Shown piece by piece: positions 11,001-23,800 of a DNA stretch of 64,000 bases; position 1 is the first letter of the stretch, and every line of letters starts with the position of its first letter. Source of the stretch: Gordionus sp. m RMFG-2023. Lineage: Eukaryota > Nematomorpha > Gordioida > Chordodea > Parachordodidae. Location of the stretch: positions 46,518,569-46,582,568 of the forward strand of contig NC_088776.1 in NCBI RefSeq assembly GCF_954871325.1. The letters run 5' to 3'. The notes below the pieces were generated by a model. The model searched no databases, was not told the DNA's origin, and worked only from the letters and a program-made list of their open reading frames with translations. The translations under genes and the position numbers were made by a program.

Positions 11001-12074
11001 ATTTATAAAAACATTGAATTGGAATTAAGTATAATTAAGGATTGTCTTTACAAAAGCAATAAAATCATAATTCCGTCTTCTATGAGAAAAACTATATTAC
11101 AGTCATTACATGAAGGTCACTTGGGAGCAGGAAAAATCAAATCCTTAGCCAAAGATTACATGTGGTGGCCTGGTATAAATAATGATATCGTTATGGAAGT
11201 GAAAAGTTGTGACGATTGTAATATATATCACGATAATCCTATAAAGATACAAAAACCATGGGTTTCGGCAACCAAACCGTTTGAAAGGATACATATAGAT
11301 TATGCGGGTCCGTTTTTCACAAAAAATTGGTTGATAATAGTCGATGCCTACAGCAAATTTCCTATTATTATTCCTGTTAAAAATATTACGACTGATGTTA
11401 CTTTAAAAGAAATCTTTAAAACTATTTCGCTATACGGAATACCTGAAACTATAGTTACTGATAACGGCACTAACTTTACGAGTAACGATTTTGAAAAATT
11501 TTGCAACAATTTTGGTATTAAACATGTGCTTACATCTGCTTATCACCAGCAATCCAATGGCCAGGTTAAACGCATGGTTAGAACGTTCAAAACACATATG
11601 AAAAGGAATATTAAAATAGACCCAGATATCGCACTTAGCAAATTTTTACTTAATTACAGAAATACGAGTAATGATACTACAGGAGTTACACCATCACAGA
11701 GAATGTTTAATCGAGATATTAGAATTAAATGGGACTTATTAAAACCGATGGAGGAGAAGGAGAATAAAATAAACGTTACTTTACCACGAAATAGAACATT
11801 TAATGTAGGAGATTTTGTTTGGTATAAAATACAAGGTGATGATAAATGGTGCAAAGGTATGATCACACATAAAGAAAATGATATGATGTTCCAAATTAAG
11901 ACTGAGAAAGGTATTTTGAGGAGACATTTAGATCAAATAAGAATTAGAAACTGTTTTAACACAATTATTAACTATGACTCTAAGGATTCTTTTAAGGAGG
12001 GAAGTATGGACAAAAATATAAAAATTACTGATAATAACGATATAACACCTATCTTTAAACCTGTGCGAATTTAA
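8073..12074 (+). CDS. Gag-Pol polyprotein of the Ty3/gypsy element
   Basis: A fossil-element ORF of 1333 codons. Order: a Gag-like helical region (about 1-165); an Asn/Tyr-rich tract (about 190-335) with three RKQIQY repeats and no CCHC zinc knuckle; an aspartic protease with DTG near 376; reverse transcriptase with YIDD at about 654-657; RNase H with ATDAS near 800; an integrase HHCC finger starting at about 1013 (HEGH ... SCDDC); and the integrase core with IDYAGPF near 1076 and TDNGTNF near 1130. The RT-RNaseH-IN order defines Ty3/gypsy. Gag and Pol share one continuous frame. The Asn-rich tract may replace the knuckle for RNA binding (inference). Confidence 0.93.
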   Translation: MEIKQEFTHKIPKLVGPLTEIYLDRILNYFSTSTLSDSIKINTLLNNLSDEVFDDIKAICSDTDILDLKIVIKKLTYLLPALNLNTLINKFNLLQQNSSESFMLWYIRVSKLHKKCNFLDDSRLKEKLRTSTLNDKIKYKFSKNFDLTLNQMVELGVKLDSSNIKSEDNDISYINKDKKSDKDKNFCSRSDNNFRNNFRNNYDNRYRNVNYNNNFRYNYGNNNSRYHDNYNNYNYNNYRYNNNNQSNYGRNNTWYDNNQRKQIQYGDGNRNNYQSYYNNSNNYRGNDNNQRKQIQYNNNSNNYRSGDENNRKQIQYNNDYNMNIEEIIEEKGDSTKNKDDNDFNVNNLSGDMINDKDNAFMTTLKVNDIVTCMQVDTGSKYTIIPHGLAKKLGIRDLKKSELQLTAYDGKLIKIIGTTQVKVTYDGISKYLQVVVVESSKNALLGRMWINAFKNILNKFIANIDTNYEDEIKKLIKECESKLTNGPINKASVKLHLRSDAQPKIIPPRRIPYSKIDLVSNELKKWIHDKIIEPVNDVRWASPVTAVYKEDGSIRLCADFKDTVNPALEDFRYPLPRINDLIAKLSEGKKFTKIDFKNAFLQIPIDKSCRNILTISTHKGYYQFTRLPFGLKTSSAIFQQIMDQIFGDMDDVIFYIDDLLITGKNDEAHLNNIKKVFDRISSYGLIPNFNKSAFFKNKVRFLGHNIDAKGIHANHDKIEAIINMPEPKSAAELSTFLGMAGYYRKFLNNFAEIADPLYKIVNKEKWAWNLEHSKSFNDLKKLISLPPALTYFNPELPIGIATDASKCGLGAVLFYIEKDGKEKPIAFALRTLLKSEMNYTNIEREALAIMFAIKRFQEYLIGTKFTIITDHKPLVHIFTKGLKDNSTMSLRLQKWNITLGGYDFNIKYKAGKYNVVPDCLSRLPQECRDETIEDVTIINEYEDLPINFDQIRDETLKDTELKQVINDINNNRPIMNNIYKNIELELSIIKDCLYKSNKIIIPSSMRKTILQSLHEGHLGAGKIKSLAKDYMWWPGINNDIVMEVKSCDDCNIYHDNPIKIQKPWVSATKPFERIHIDYAGPFFTKNWLIIVDAYSKFPIIIPVKNITTDVTLKEIFKTISLYGIPETIVTDNGTNFTSNDFEKFCNNFGIKHVLTSAYHQQSNGQVKRMVRTFKTHMKRNIKIDPDIALSKFLLNYRNTSNDTTGVTPSQRMFNRDIRIKWDLLKPMEEKENKINVTLPRNRTFNVGDFVWYKIQGDDKWCKGMITHKENDMMFQIKTEKGILRRHLDQIRIRNCFNTIINYDSKDSFKEGSMDKNIKITDNNDITPIFKPVRI

Positions 12075-12544
12075 AAAAAACCTGCTTATTTAAAAGACTA
12101 TGTAACTTAAAATATAAAATAAATGTTAAATTGCATAAACTAAATTAAATATTAAAACGCTTATATTAAAACGCAAAAAATTAAAACGCAAAAAATTAAA
12201 ACGCTAAAAATATAACAATCTTATTGATTTATCATTCTTCATTTATTCTTATGATGAACTATTATTTCTTATTCGCAACTTATTTATGTTAATAACAATT
12301 TCGGAAAATGATAATAACAATTGAGTACTATCAAACGAGCTATGATTAATGGAGACAATTTACGATATGGATATCAAGCTTGTGATCAAACAAACCGACG
12401 TGCAAAATCGAATTGATCAAACCAACGATTGGGACAAGCCAACGTTATGATGATTTGTGATATAACTTGATTACCAAAATGATAAACCACTTAGACAACA
12501 AACTCTCTATGACTTCTCCGATGAAATTATCAGAAGAGGGAGAA

Positions 12545-12829
12545 TGTTGCGTTATGTACTTTTTGTTTTTGAATTCTTTTTGTTTTTGAATTTTTTATAA
12601 TCTAATTTTTTGTTATTTGTTATAATCTAATTTTATTTTATAAACGGCGTAACCTTACTTTTTTAATATTATTTTACTTTTTTGTATTTCGTTTATATTC
12701 TAATTTGGACGTATAAAAAATGTATATAATAGAAGTGTGAAATGGAAAAAATAGTATTAATATTATTAATAAAGTTAAATATAAATAAACACCTTTTTAC
12801 CTTTGTGCACATATTCATGTTACTCTACA
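12545..12829 (+). repeat. 3' long terminal repeat
   Basis: Right LTR, 285 bp, preceded by the purine tract at about 12532-12544. It is nearly identical to the left LTR, which dates the insertion as recent. Confidence 0.93.
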
Positions 12830-15829
12830 TCACTAAAAATATCTTCAATGCAATCCAATAGAATTCATTAAATAATATTAATTATCCCTGAGTAAAGGCT
12901 ACACAAAAAGCTTAGAGAAATTGCAATAAATATATTTAAAAAAGAATATCTCACTAGTTTATATATTAGAATTAGCAACCAGGTTATAATAGAAATATAT
13001 TTGAATATGCGTTAATTTTTTCAGAGGTTGTGAGTTATTATTTGAAACATAATGTATATATAATGGCTTTATTTTCTATTATATAGTTACACCTCAAAAT
13101 CAACTCAATCTAGTACCTCTTTAAATATAATGTGACTTTGAAGAAAGCGATAATTAATTAACTCTTGCTTCGGTGCTTAACGGATTATCACACCTCTCTA
13201 GAAATTAGCCGATGATCACCAATACCCATCTAGAAGAGACTTATCAATTTTATGATAAAGTTATTCATATTTTGCAGTAGAGAGGGTAACATATAACATT
13301 TGTGATGTAAAATTCCAGAGAAATTAAGTCTTAGAGAAATTCCCTAGATAAATAGTAGGGAAGCGGGAAATAAGGAAAAATAAGAGGTTAAACTCAAAAT
13401 ATTTTATTTTTTTATAATACAATTAATAAACAATACATTAGCATCATTAGAGGGAGATAGGGGCTAGAACCCCCTGAATAATTTAAAAAGCCCCCGTAAT
13501 TTTTGAAGCTTTTTTAATGTTAGCTAAATTTGAAAATGTTAGCTAAAAAGAGCTCTTTTAAAGATGTTAGCTTTAAAAAAGAGGTCATTTTGATAATAAT
13601 TAACAAAAAAATTTTTTGAGTTCTATGAAATTGTAAAGGCTAATGACGCCCCTGAAACAATATAAGTTAAAATATATAGAATTTTAAATTATTTAAAATT
13701 TTTTCACAGAATCAGAAATATACATCCACTGGAAGATATATTTATTATTGATTGTAACCATTTTATTGGATATTGTGAGAATTATATAACATAGATGTTG
13801 ATTCTAACGGATTGAAACTTAAACCAATTTTCTTACTCTTTATGGTGTATATGTTGTCATTGGGTGTATATTTCTTACTTTTGATTATGTTTTTCTAAAA
13901 TTGACTATATTCTTTTAGAGACTGCACTGGATTGGGAGATTAAGAATAATTTTACAGCTAATCCACAAAGTGTTTTGTTTGTACAAACCATTTACAATAA
14001 GATTAATGTTGAAATATTTGCAATACCTTATTGGCATTACGTTTTCAATAACCTTCTTTTCACAATATATAGCTAGATTTATCATTGCCGTGTCTAAATT
14101 TAGATTTAAACGATTGATTAACCTAAGGGTGGTAAAGGTAAATCAAAATTTATAAGTAGACAAGGTTTTTCTAAGATAACGTCCAGATTCCATGCAAAAT
14201 AGAAATCTAGAGAACAATTTATTTTGTTTAATATAATTGTGTTTGAATAAAATTGTAAAATATGTTTTATTTCTGTAAATATTTCTGGCATCAGATAAAT
14301 ATGATTTTCCTGATGCTCCTATTATAGGAAGATGATTATAATATAATTTAATAAATATATAATCTACTAAATATATATCTTAAAATTAAGGATGAAAGTG
14401 ACTCATTCCAAATTTGTAATGGCTAAATAATTTTCATCTCATATTTTTATTATGGGCAGCTTATAGGGAAGAAATGGCAAAAAATATAATATCCTACAGT
14501 ATAGCGAACTTACAAGTTATATATAGAGAAAATAATGTATAATAGCAATAAGTTAATAAGTATAATAAGTTGATGTAATGATAATGAGAGATAATGCTAA
14601 ACCAGATATACTAGGAAAAAGTTTTTAAAAATTTAATTAAAGTTTTATATATATCTATAATATATATAAAAGCCGTGTCACTAAGCAAATCAAATTTAGC
14701 CAATAGTACTATTTTAAAAAATATTCTTCCAATAAAAATCATCAAGCAAATATTAAGCCAATTGCAATTTCTCTCATGTGATTATATATTTTATTTTTAA
14801 TATATAATATCTAAGATACCTCACGACGTTAAAGATATTGGTAATTTATGTTATATATGATTTTATTTTAATAAATATTTCACATTGTATACTCAAGGTC
14901 AATATAGATGTCTCAGATTTAGATATTTTATCAATAAGTGAAATCTAATAAATAAAAAAATATAGCATAGCCATTTCATCAGAGGGTTAATATTTAGATT
15001 CCTTACAATAAATATCTTATTGAAGAATGGATCTATGTCATTAGAAGATGAAAACTTACAAAACTCTGGAGAACAATTTACCAAGGGGTGCTTTGCCTTC
15101 CATTATTAAAAACCCTTAAGGGGATCCAATCCCTTAACTATTAAATATTTGAATTTTATAAATTATATATCTTTTAATTAGATAATTCTTATGCATAAGT
15201 AAATATTTGCAATTATATGATTACTAGCTGATAGATCACCAAGTTTGACTAAGAATTAGAATTTTCCCCTTAATTTGATGATGAATGAATTAAATTAAAT
15301 TAAACCATGCTTTATGAATTATCACTTTTATAAAATATCATAGGTTTGTAAATTTGTAACTTGGGAAATCAATGGAATTGTTATCATAGAAGCAGATTTT
15401 AGTTTTGTTATTTAACACAACTCAATTGCCGGTAGCATAGCTGATTTTTTTAAAATTTCACTATGATTGAAGTTAACACTATTATTTGTTAATTTAGAAT
15501 GTCATATTATTATTTCTATTGTAAATATTAACAATGTCTTAAATTTCATTTATATTTTGTACCTAAGTAATAGATCATTTGTTATTTGGAGGGCTAGTGA
15601 TTTGTCTAAAATTTAAATTAGGATAAACATATTTACACTTATTTTTATAAAACATGATACTTTAATATGTATTCATGAATTTTATATAAATACCAAGAGA
15701 TAACTAGTAGAATGATGGGTAAATCAGATATTCTCCTTCATTTGTTGATAAATTATATTAAAAATTTTTTCCAATAATATAAAATGGCAAAAAAAATGTA
15801 CATATTAGACAGATTTATTTCTTATAAAC
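12830..15829. other. gene-free AT-rich stretch
   Basis: No exon-like peptide was recognised on either strand. A short G/C-rich palindromic bit (aggggctagaacccccct-like) near 13450 and G/C runs near 15085-15140 look like ends of degraded repeats. A 24-bp word (gagagataatgctaaaccag plus a few bases) near 14585 recurs near 17075 in the same orientation, so both sit at edges of a related repeat. Confidence 0.4.
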
Positions 15830-16960
15830 CCCTTATATTGGACCTATTTTTCTGGATCCAAGGAAAAAATAAATTATTTGGGTTTTGCTGGGCTTAGGAA
15901 ATACTTATCATTTAATATGGCTTGGACCTGGTTTGGGAAAAATTTTTCAAAATTATTATGTTCTTAGATGCTTGAAATTTTAATTTTAAATATTAACTAG
16001 ACATTGGCCTGGAATTTTTTTTTGAAGACATGGCTAGGCCTGATCAAAAAACCAAGGCCCATACAACTTTTATATTCTGATTGTATTTTTAAATGCATTG
16101 TGACTTTTTATATATTTTATTTCAATTCTCAACTATCAAAATTATTATGGTCCTTGACGGAGTTGGGAAAATTTTCTCAAGAGCTGGCTTGGAAATTCTT
16201 TTTAATATTAGATATTAGGAATATGTGTAATATTTAACACAAAATATTTATATGTCTCTCAGGTAAAAGCTTATTTCAATATATTTTTACTTAAATAAAT
16301 AGTATTGACTCTTAGTCTTAATGGGTTAGCCTTGGTCTGAAGCAGGGGTGAACGGGGTTAAAAAGAATAAAAGATAAATATGGTTTTTAGGATTTACCTA
16401 TCTCCAGGCTTGGGAAAAATTTTCAAAATTACTATGGGTTGGCCAGGCTTGATAAATTTTTTTTATAAGATTATTATGGGCTGGGCTTGGAAATTTTTTT
16501 TATAAATTATATTGAGCTGGGTCTGGGGAAATTTTTCAAAATTAATATGAGCTTGGACGCTTGAGAATTTTTTTATTATTAACTATGGGTCAGACGTTGC
16601 CCTAAAAAAAAATTTAGCAGGTCTGGACTCGGCCTGATCAAAAAACCAAGGCCCATGAAAATCTGATTTTGATTGTATTTTTAAATTCATTATGATTATT
16701 TAAATGTTTTATTTCAGTTCTCAACTACCAAAATATTATGATCTTTCATTGGGCTTGGAAGAATTTTTTCAAAATTATTATGTCTTTGTACTTTGCTTGG
16801 AAATTTTTTTTAATATTAAATATTAGGCATAAGTGATCAGTAATATTTATCAAATAATATTGATATGATCAAGTAAAAGCTTTAAATATGTTTTGACTCA
16901 AACCATAGTCTAATAGATTGAACCTAGCCTGAAAGGAGGAGAGGGTAAAAAAAATAAAAA
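15830..16960. repeat. diverged direct duplication of a G-rich, TTGGGAAAATTTTT-type repeat
   Basis: Two copies, about 15850-16350 and 16390-16950, follow the same order: several tttgggaaaaatttttcaaaa units separated by ttattatg and gggctgg/ggcttgg words; then cctgatcaaaaaaccaaggcccat; then gattgtatttttaaa; then tttatttcarttctcaact; then a TTAGGNATAxGTG segment; then aggtaaaagctt-like sequence and a closing G-rich word. The copies are clearly diverged. The unit itself is a degenerate short tandem repeat. No coding capacity was seen. Confidence 0.6.
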
Positions 16961-17899
16961 TTGGATATTATTTATAAATAAAGGTAATAACTCCCATAAA
17001 AGTAATTAAAAAATTCCCATTCCTCGTCATTTTTGACAGGCTATCTACTAGTGATAACAGAACGGCATAATGTGAATGAGAGATAATGCTAAACCAGATA
17101 TTATCCCACTAGGAAAAGTTAGTTAAAATTTGGCTAAAGATATAAATGATAACAGATAAAACAACGGTAGAAAAAATAAATTATCATATATTTATAAAAC
17201 TAAATGGAAACAGGGAAGATCATTTTCTCGGCAAATTCCGGGTATATACTTTATGCTTACAACACTAGTAATGTTATAGGGTTAATTTAATCAAATGTTC
17301 TTAAAACAAAAGGTATTTAATGTCCAAATTATGGTTAATTGGTCTGGGAGGGTCGACACATTGATAATAATATATTGTGACCCGACCGAAATAATCATTA
17401 ATATATTTTCTATTTTTCATACCATGATTGAATTAAACAATTAAAAATATAAATTTAAAAAAAGAGGGAATTTTAATATAAAACGCAACAAGAATAAATG
17501 GAGCTGAATGGTGAAACAATTTTAAAGACATGTTAAGTTGTTTTCTTTTCTAAAATATATATTTCATAATTCTAATTTTATAAAATCAGGCCCGAACTTT
17601 ACATTTGGGCTCGGGCCGAAAAAAAAATTTCTTGCTAATTTAAACTTAATGTTAATATTCTTCTTTTACATCAAATTTTTATTACTTTTTTCTGAATTCA
17701 TGGTACAATAATGGCAATGTTTAATTATATTTATAAAACTGTATACTTTTCTTTCTAGAAATAATAATATCTTCTGTAAAATTTGTTTTTAAACACATGT
17801 AGGAATTTGTAGTTCTAAATTTTATAAATTAGCTCTTTAATTTCCAGAAATTAGATTTATTTAAAATTTAGTTATTTCATTTTCTGTCGTCACTACTCT
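16961..17899. other. intergenic upstream of the REEP gene, small GC-rich repeat scraps
   Basis: AT-rich. It holds gagagataatgctaaaccag near 17075 (shared with 14585) and a caggcccgaac...gggctcgggcc inverted scrap near 17588-17622, which resembles the family-C MITEs at 25050-25300 and 48500-48878. No promoter could be assigned with confidence. Confidence 0.35.
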
Positions 17900-20800
17900 A
17901 TGAACACTATTAAAAATATGCCACCGAATTATAGCGAATCAAAAACTATACTACCGGATGTTAATTACTTGAGGACCTCTAGATTAAAAAAATTGTATGA
18001 TGACATAATCCAGAATATCCCTAAGGATTTAAATTTCAATCAAAAATCATCACTAGTAATTTTTTCTATTTTAGGTTTAAGCTATTTAACTGCTAACCAT
18101 TAAAATTTATATGTGAATATTATTCAATTTAGCTATCATCGGAATATCTTTTTCATTTTTCATAATTGGATATGGAGCAATGGTACTATGTGGATTCTTC
18201 GGACTTATATACCCACTATATATCACGTAAGAGAGACATCGTTTATAGCAACCTTGATGTCGCTTAAAAAATGCATCATTCGTAGCTAAACGACAGAATA
18301 GTTATATAATTTAACATACATTTTGTAAGAGACTTGATGCCTGGCTATTTTCACAGTTACTATAAACGGGATCTAAATGTTATAATAGCATTCTTGTCCT
18401 GTGTATTTTAAAAAAAATAGGTTTACATAATACTGATCATAAATCAAATAATCTTATGGTAATTTTATTGCCTGGCAAATACGAGTGTTCAATTTGGGCT
18501 TTAAATGAGTTTCTAAGTTAAGTTTCAAGTCTCTTATTTCAATAAAAACAATTAGGCCAAAAAAATATTAACGGACTCTAAAACTGGATAAACCCAATAT
18601 AAAAGGACAATTTTAGAATTGGCCGTTTTGAATATTTAAAAAAAAATATTTAAATTTTCAAAAAATTCTTTAATTTTGGCGATTTTATAATATAAATTTT
18701 GTTTTTGTTTTATATTTCTTTCTATTGTTTTTGAATATTCAAGAACTTTTGTTTTTGAATTGAACCCTAGGGATACTCTTATTTTTTTTTATAACCTTGG
18801 CAATATAAATGGTTAAATTTTAGTTTTACCAATAAAAAAAATCTTAAATTTTGAATCTAATAAAAAAAAATTTAATTAACGAAAATATAAAAAATAATTT
18901 AATTACTGTTCAATTTGATAATTAAAATGTCAATTTTTTAAAATCTTTTATGTCTCCATTTTTTTAATGTCAAAAATAAATAATAAATATCAAAAAAATT
19001 AATTAATAATTCTACAATTAGAAATTCAAATACAAATTAAATAACAGACCATTAGGTTTATAGTTTGGAGTGAAACTAAACTGTTTTTAGAAGAGAGGAA
19101 TAATTAAAAAAAATTAAAAAATGTGACTATTAAACATTTTAATTATAATCTTTATAATAATACTTTGATGAAAAGCAATAAATTAATTTTCTTGATTATA
19201 AATTTATATAATATATTCGGATGGCTCAAAAAAACACATTCTTTTTGAAATCTTTATAACCTTTGTTTTTTTATCATATTTTATTAAAGAGTATATGGAA
19301 CTTAATGTCCTCAAAATTTTAATTTAATTAGGTTTTTTTTAAAAAAAATTGAGATAAAATATACTTAAATTTGATTAAAAATAATAAGTCAAGACCCTCA
19401 ATTACTCTCTTTTTCAAAAATGGGCTTCCCATTATGTTGGACTTATAGCCAGACGCTCTCCTTTTTTCAAAATTTTTTCCTAATATAGATTGTAAAAACA
19501 CATGCATACTTTGAGATCTTTATTTAAATAGAATTATAAGAATTATCCAAATACATATAAATATTATAAACGAAATATATGTTAAATAAGTTCTCCTTTT
19601 TCTTGTATAACACTAACACCTAACAATCTCATCTTCAACTGATCGATGGCTAGCAACTTGTTTACTTACCAAATTAAGGGGCAGCTTTACGAATTTTCTT
19701 CCCCAGTATATGTATAAAGACCAAAAAGGTTGTAGACAATTTTTTATAAACTCAAGTTTATAATTAGTATCACTTAATATAATGGATTTAGATCAGGGGC
19801 CTTATTTTCGGAATATGAATCCCGTATTTTCAAAGCTATCTTAAGGTTCTTAACTGCACCAATATTACATTCCACTTTTTCCTAAAAAAATCAGAAATCA
19901 AACTTGGTTTGGTATATCCAATTTTAATCTTCATGGCATAATTTTATTATTATATAAGATCTAACATTTTTAATTTACATAATTCTCGTTTAATTTTTTT
20001 AGGTGATAATAGGAATTTAATAATCAAATTTGTTTGATAACATAAATATTTCGCGTTATAATTTATGATCAGGGGAAATTTTTGAAAAGAGCATCTGGCT
20101 AAACCAACATAATTGGAAGCAATCTAGCCTACTTTTGAAAATAAAATTGAGGGTCTTGAGAATTTTAGTCAAATTTTAGAACTTTAATCTTGTTCTAAAA
20201 ATCATGAAATAAAGAACTTAGTCATATTAAAAATGGGATGGGATTCGTGAATAAACAGCTTGAAATAATAAATAGGTAACATTTTTACTGCTATAAATAT
20301 TTCCCAAAAACTCGTTCTCGTTTTGAAGAGAGCTTCGTAGTCGCTACGGAATTCGCTATGCTAAGAACGTGTTTATTCCAGGAAATTTAATTAAAAATTT
20401 AATTTCTATCTTCTCGTTTGAAATTTTTTAAATAAACAATTCTTTTCTAAATTATCCTAGTCGAAAAATTATAGAGTGTTGAAAAATATCTATAAGAAAC
20501 AAGTGACAAATTAGTTCAAATTAAAATCAAAGATAATATTTTTTTAAATAGAAATTTTAACTTTTTAAATTGAATGTAAAAAACTAACCCGTTTGTCTTC
20601 GTTTTTCACCATCATGTCTTCAAAAAAACGAATTTTATTCACGAACCTATTCAAACGCATTCTCTTACATCTCTAATTATTTAAGGGCAAAGACCTACAA
20701 CACGTGGACCTAAAGACCTCCAATAAAATTTATGTAAAAAAACCCCTACAAATAGTGCCTTTTTAGCATCCTCTATGGTCTTCTCATTCGTACGGGCCTG

Positions 20801-23800
20801 TATACCATGTAGGGTTGCTAAAAAGCCCGATTCGGGTGTATTTTTAAAAAGGACCCGATTAAGATTTTAGCCAAAATAATATCATATAAGCCTCGAGGTT
20901 TGGCAAATAGATGTCCAACCCTTTCTGCCATCTGCGTAAATCTCATGGCTTACTATTATTTTGGCTTATATTTTAGTCGGCTCATTTTTAAAATCGACCC
21001 GAATTGAGCTTTTTAGCAATCCGAACTTTATTTATATTTAAATCTTTTTTAACCTTTATCGAAAACTAAAAGTTCAGTTTATTATTTTAACTGTTATAAG
21101 CTATAAATGCTATAATATGTAATCTTTACTATTTCCTAATTGTATTAAAATTAATAACTAATGTAATATTCATATTTATTGGTCAGTGTAACTTAATTGT
21201 TCACATTTTTATTTATTTTAAATTAAAATGAAAACTACATTCAACATGGGAAATTCCTAAAAGTATGCTACTTATTCTTGAAACAAAACTATATTACAAT
21301 ATATAAAATATTATTGATCATTAGAGTTTTGACAGGTTTTTCGGCCAGCAACGATTTTCTATGCTAAGTGTCAATCCTTTTAGGTATAATAACATAAATT
21401 CGAACAACTTACAAAATAAATTTAAACTTGTTGCCCAGATTAGCTTTATTGAAACCACCAAAATATTAACATTAAATATAATTTTAATCATTCTAATTTA
21501 CTACACAAACACAAGTTATACATTATTTATTTTTGAAACAGGAATTAAATCAATATATGATATTTAATAATTTTAAAATGACCAATTTTAAAAATAAATA
21601 ATATAAAATTTTATGTTTTTAAAGCTATAAAATTATCAATTTAGATAATTAACACCGATTAAATAAAATAGAGATATACAAATACAATCAATAAAACGTT
21701 CCCCATTATTTAATCTATTTTTTAAATTGCAACGTGTACTTATATGCTGGGAGAAGGTGGCATTCATATGATACCACTCAAATTACTATAAGAAAAAGAA
21801 TAAATAATCCGCAACGCACTTGAAAAGGGGGAATAGCATGTGATATAGATTTTTTTTGTAAATATTTTTAATTAAAAACGGTTTCAATTTATAAATAAAA
21901 TGCAAAATAACGATATCGAAATAAAATATATTTAAAAAAAACAAATAAGAATAAATTAAAAATTATATTAAAAAAAATATATATAAATTTTATATAAAAA
22001 ACATTAAAAGAACTTAGAAATCAAGTGGTACATGTCACCCTAGATAGGAGTAAATGCTTAGGAAATTGGATCGGCAGATTTCTCTCGAAATCTGCTGATA
22101 AAAATAGAAGAATTAGTTGGGGTCGCCACTCCTTTTTTGTCTATGGTTTGATAAAATTAAAGGCCTCATTTCCGAACATGCCTAAGGTGTTGATAACTAT
22201 TGATAATGAAGCCTGTATTTGTTTTATTTCATTTTTGCAAATTTTTTAATAATATAGTTATTATGTCATATTTAATTGGCACACAATATGCGAGTTAATC
22301 ACAAAGATTTGGCTTCCAAAGTATGGCTATTTCAGGGTGGCAACGACATTGTCACTACAACCCCTGATCTTTCCACAGAATTTGCTAAAATTCCTAACAT
22401 TGAGTCTGGATTCACTTATTGTTACTAATCTATGGCCAATTTAATCATATCGTTTCTATATCTGGCTGTATAAATTTAATAACTAAAAATAAAACGGTGT
22501 TAAATATATATAACTAAATTATTTCTCTGACCCCATTTAATAATAGAATTTAACCTAGCTTGGACTTACTTGTTTCTGATAATATCAATGATGACTTGCC
22601 TGTTTTATAAGCAGAGTGTCCAACAGAACAAAACCCCGAAATCCGTTATAAGAATTTTTGAAAGTAAAGAACCGAAACGTTATAAATAATTTTCGAATCG
22701 ATTTAAATCGATTCATAACAGCCTTTGAAATTATGTTTATTTACATAAAATGATTGGCATTATTTAAAAAATTTTTTAAAAAAAAAATAGTCCCAAATTA
22801 TATGTTGTTTTTTTATGTTACATTTGATTTGCTATTTCTTATGCATGTTTTAGGATAAATAAATAAAATTCAACTTATTTTATTTTTTAAAATATTTTTA
22901 GATTATTCAGAAAAATAATTTGTAGGATGATTTATTTTAATAATCCAAAACTTATAAAAACCAGATCGAACAGAAAAGAATTCGTATGTATTTGTAAACC
23001 GAAACGAACCTATACAAATTCCTTTTAAAATAACCAGTGTGAATAACCATTTTAAAATTTCAAAATAACTGGAATGAAAATAATAGTTATATATACCTAT
23101 CTATTGGTTCTACATCTTTTTATCCCTTTATATCCAGCAATTATTTTTACCTTACCCGCTCATTAAATCCTAAAAATTTGTACACAACCACCATTACCAT
23201 AAGTCAAAGCCAAATTATCCGTTTCTTTTATATATTTTTTAAATTTTTAGTATAAAAAGTTGTAATTTACTACTGGAAAATCATTACATTATTTATATTT
23301 ATTTCCCTAAAAAAAAAGTCTTATTTTTTCAAATCGTATACTAAAATTTTATGTAAATCTATAAAACCAGGCACCTCTACCATGGGTGAAGGGGAGGGGG
23401 GTATAACGCAAGATTATTATTAAAATGAGGTCCAAGGGGATAAAGGTAGGATATTTAATCATTTAAATTTGTGTTTCTTTCATTTCTTTTCTTTTTCTGT
23501 AATTTTGATTTTAGAATGGTTAAAAAAATGAGAAAAAACAAATAACTGGGGGGGGGGGATGGTGGTTTTTAAATAAAAAAAAGCAGGAATAAAAATATCT
23601 AAATAAATCAAACAAGAAAACATGTTTAAAAATATTTTAACGAATTTTGAAACATTCAAAAATTATTTATAAGATCAATTTTCTTATATAAATAATAAAA
23701 AAGTTAATTTTTTTTTCAATAAACTCAGTTTAACAAAATCAAACACTTATAAAATAATTATAATAATAAAACATTTCTAATAAAATATTGGTAGATAACA

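Larger units (their letters stand above)
7304..12829 (+). mobile_element. Ty3/gypsy LTR retrotransposon (Metaviridae), young, looks whole
   Basis: A 5526-bp fossil element with 285-bp LTRs (7304-7588 and 12545-12829) that begin TGTTGCG and end CTACA. The LTRs differ at only two positions (about 0.7%), so the insertion is very recent. A primer-binding-site-like tggtgctcca follows the left LTR, and a purine tract (agaagagggagaa) precedes the right one. Flanking tgact and tcact could be a 5-bp target duplication with one change. Between the LTRs lie a 78-codon leader ORF and one long gag-pol ORF. No env-like ORF and no chromodomain were seen. Confidence 0.93.

Noticed and set aside
22025-22249. 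74-codon plus-strand ORF in the REEP intron
   Set aside because: No recognised domain, no splice logic with REEP exons and broken continuation. Noted only as an unassigned remnant in the intron entry.
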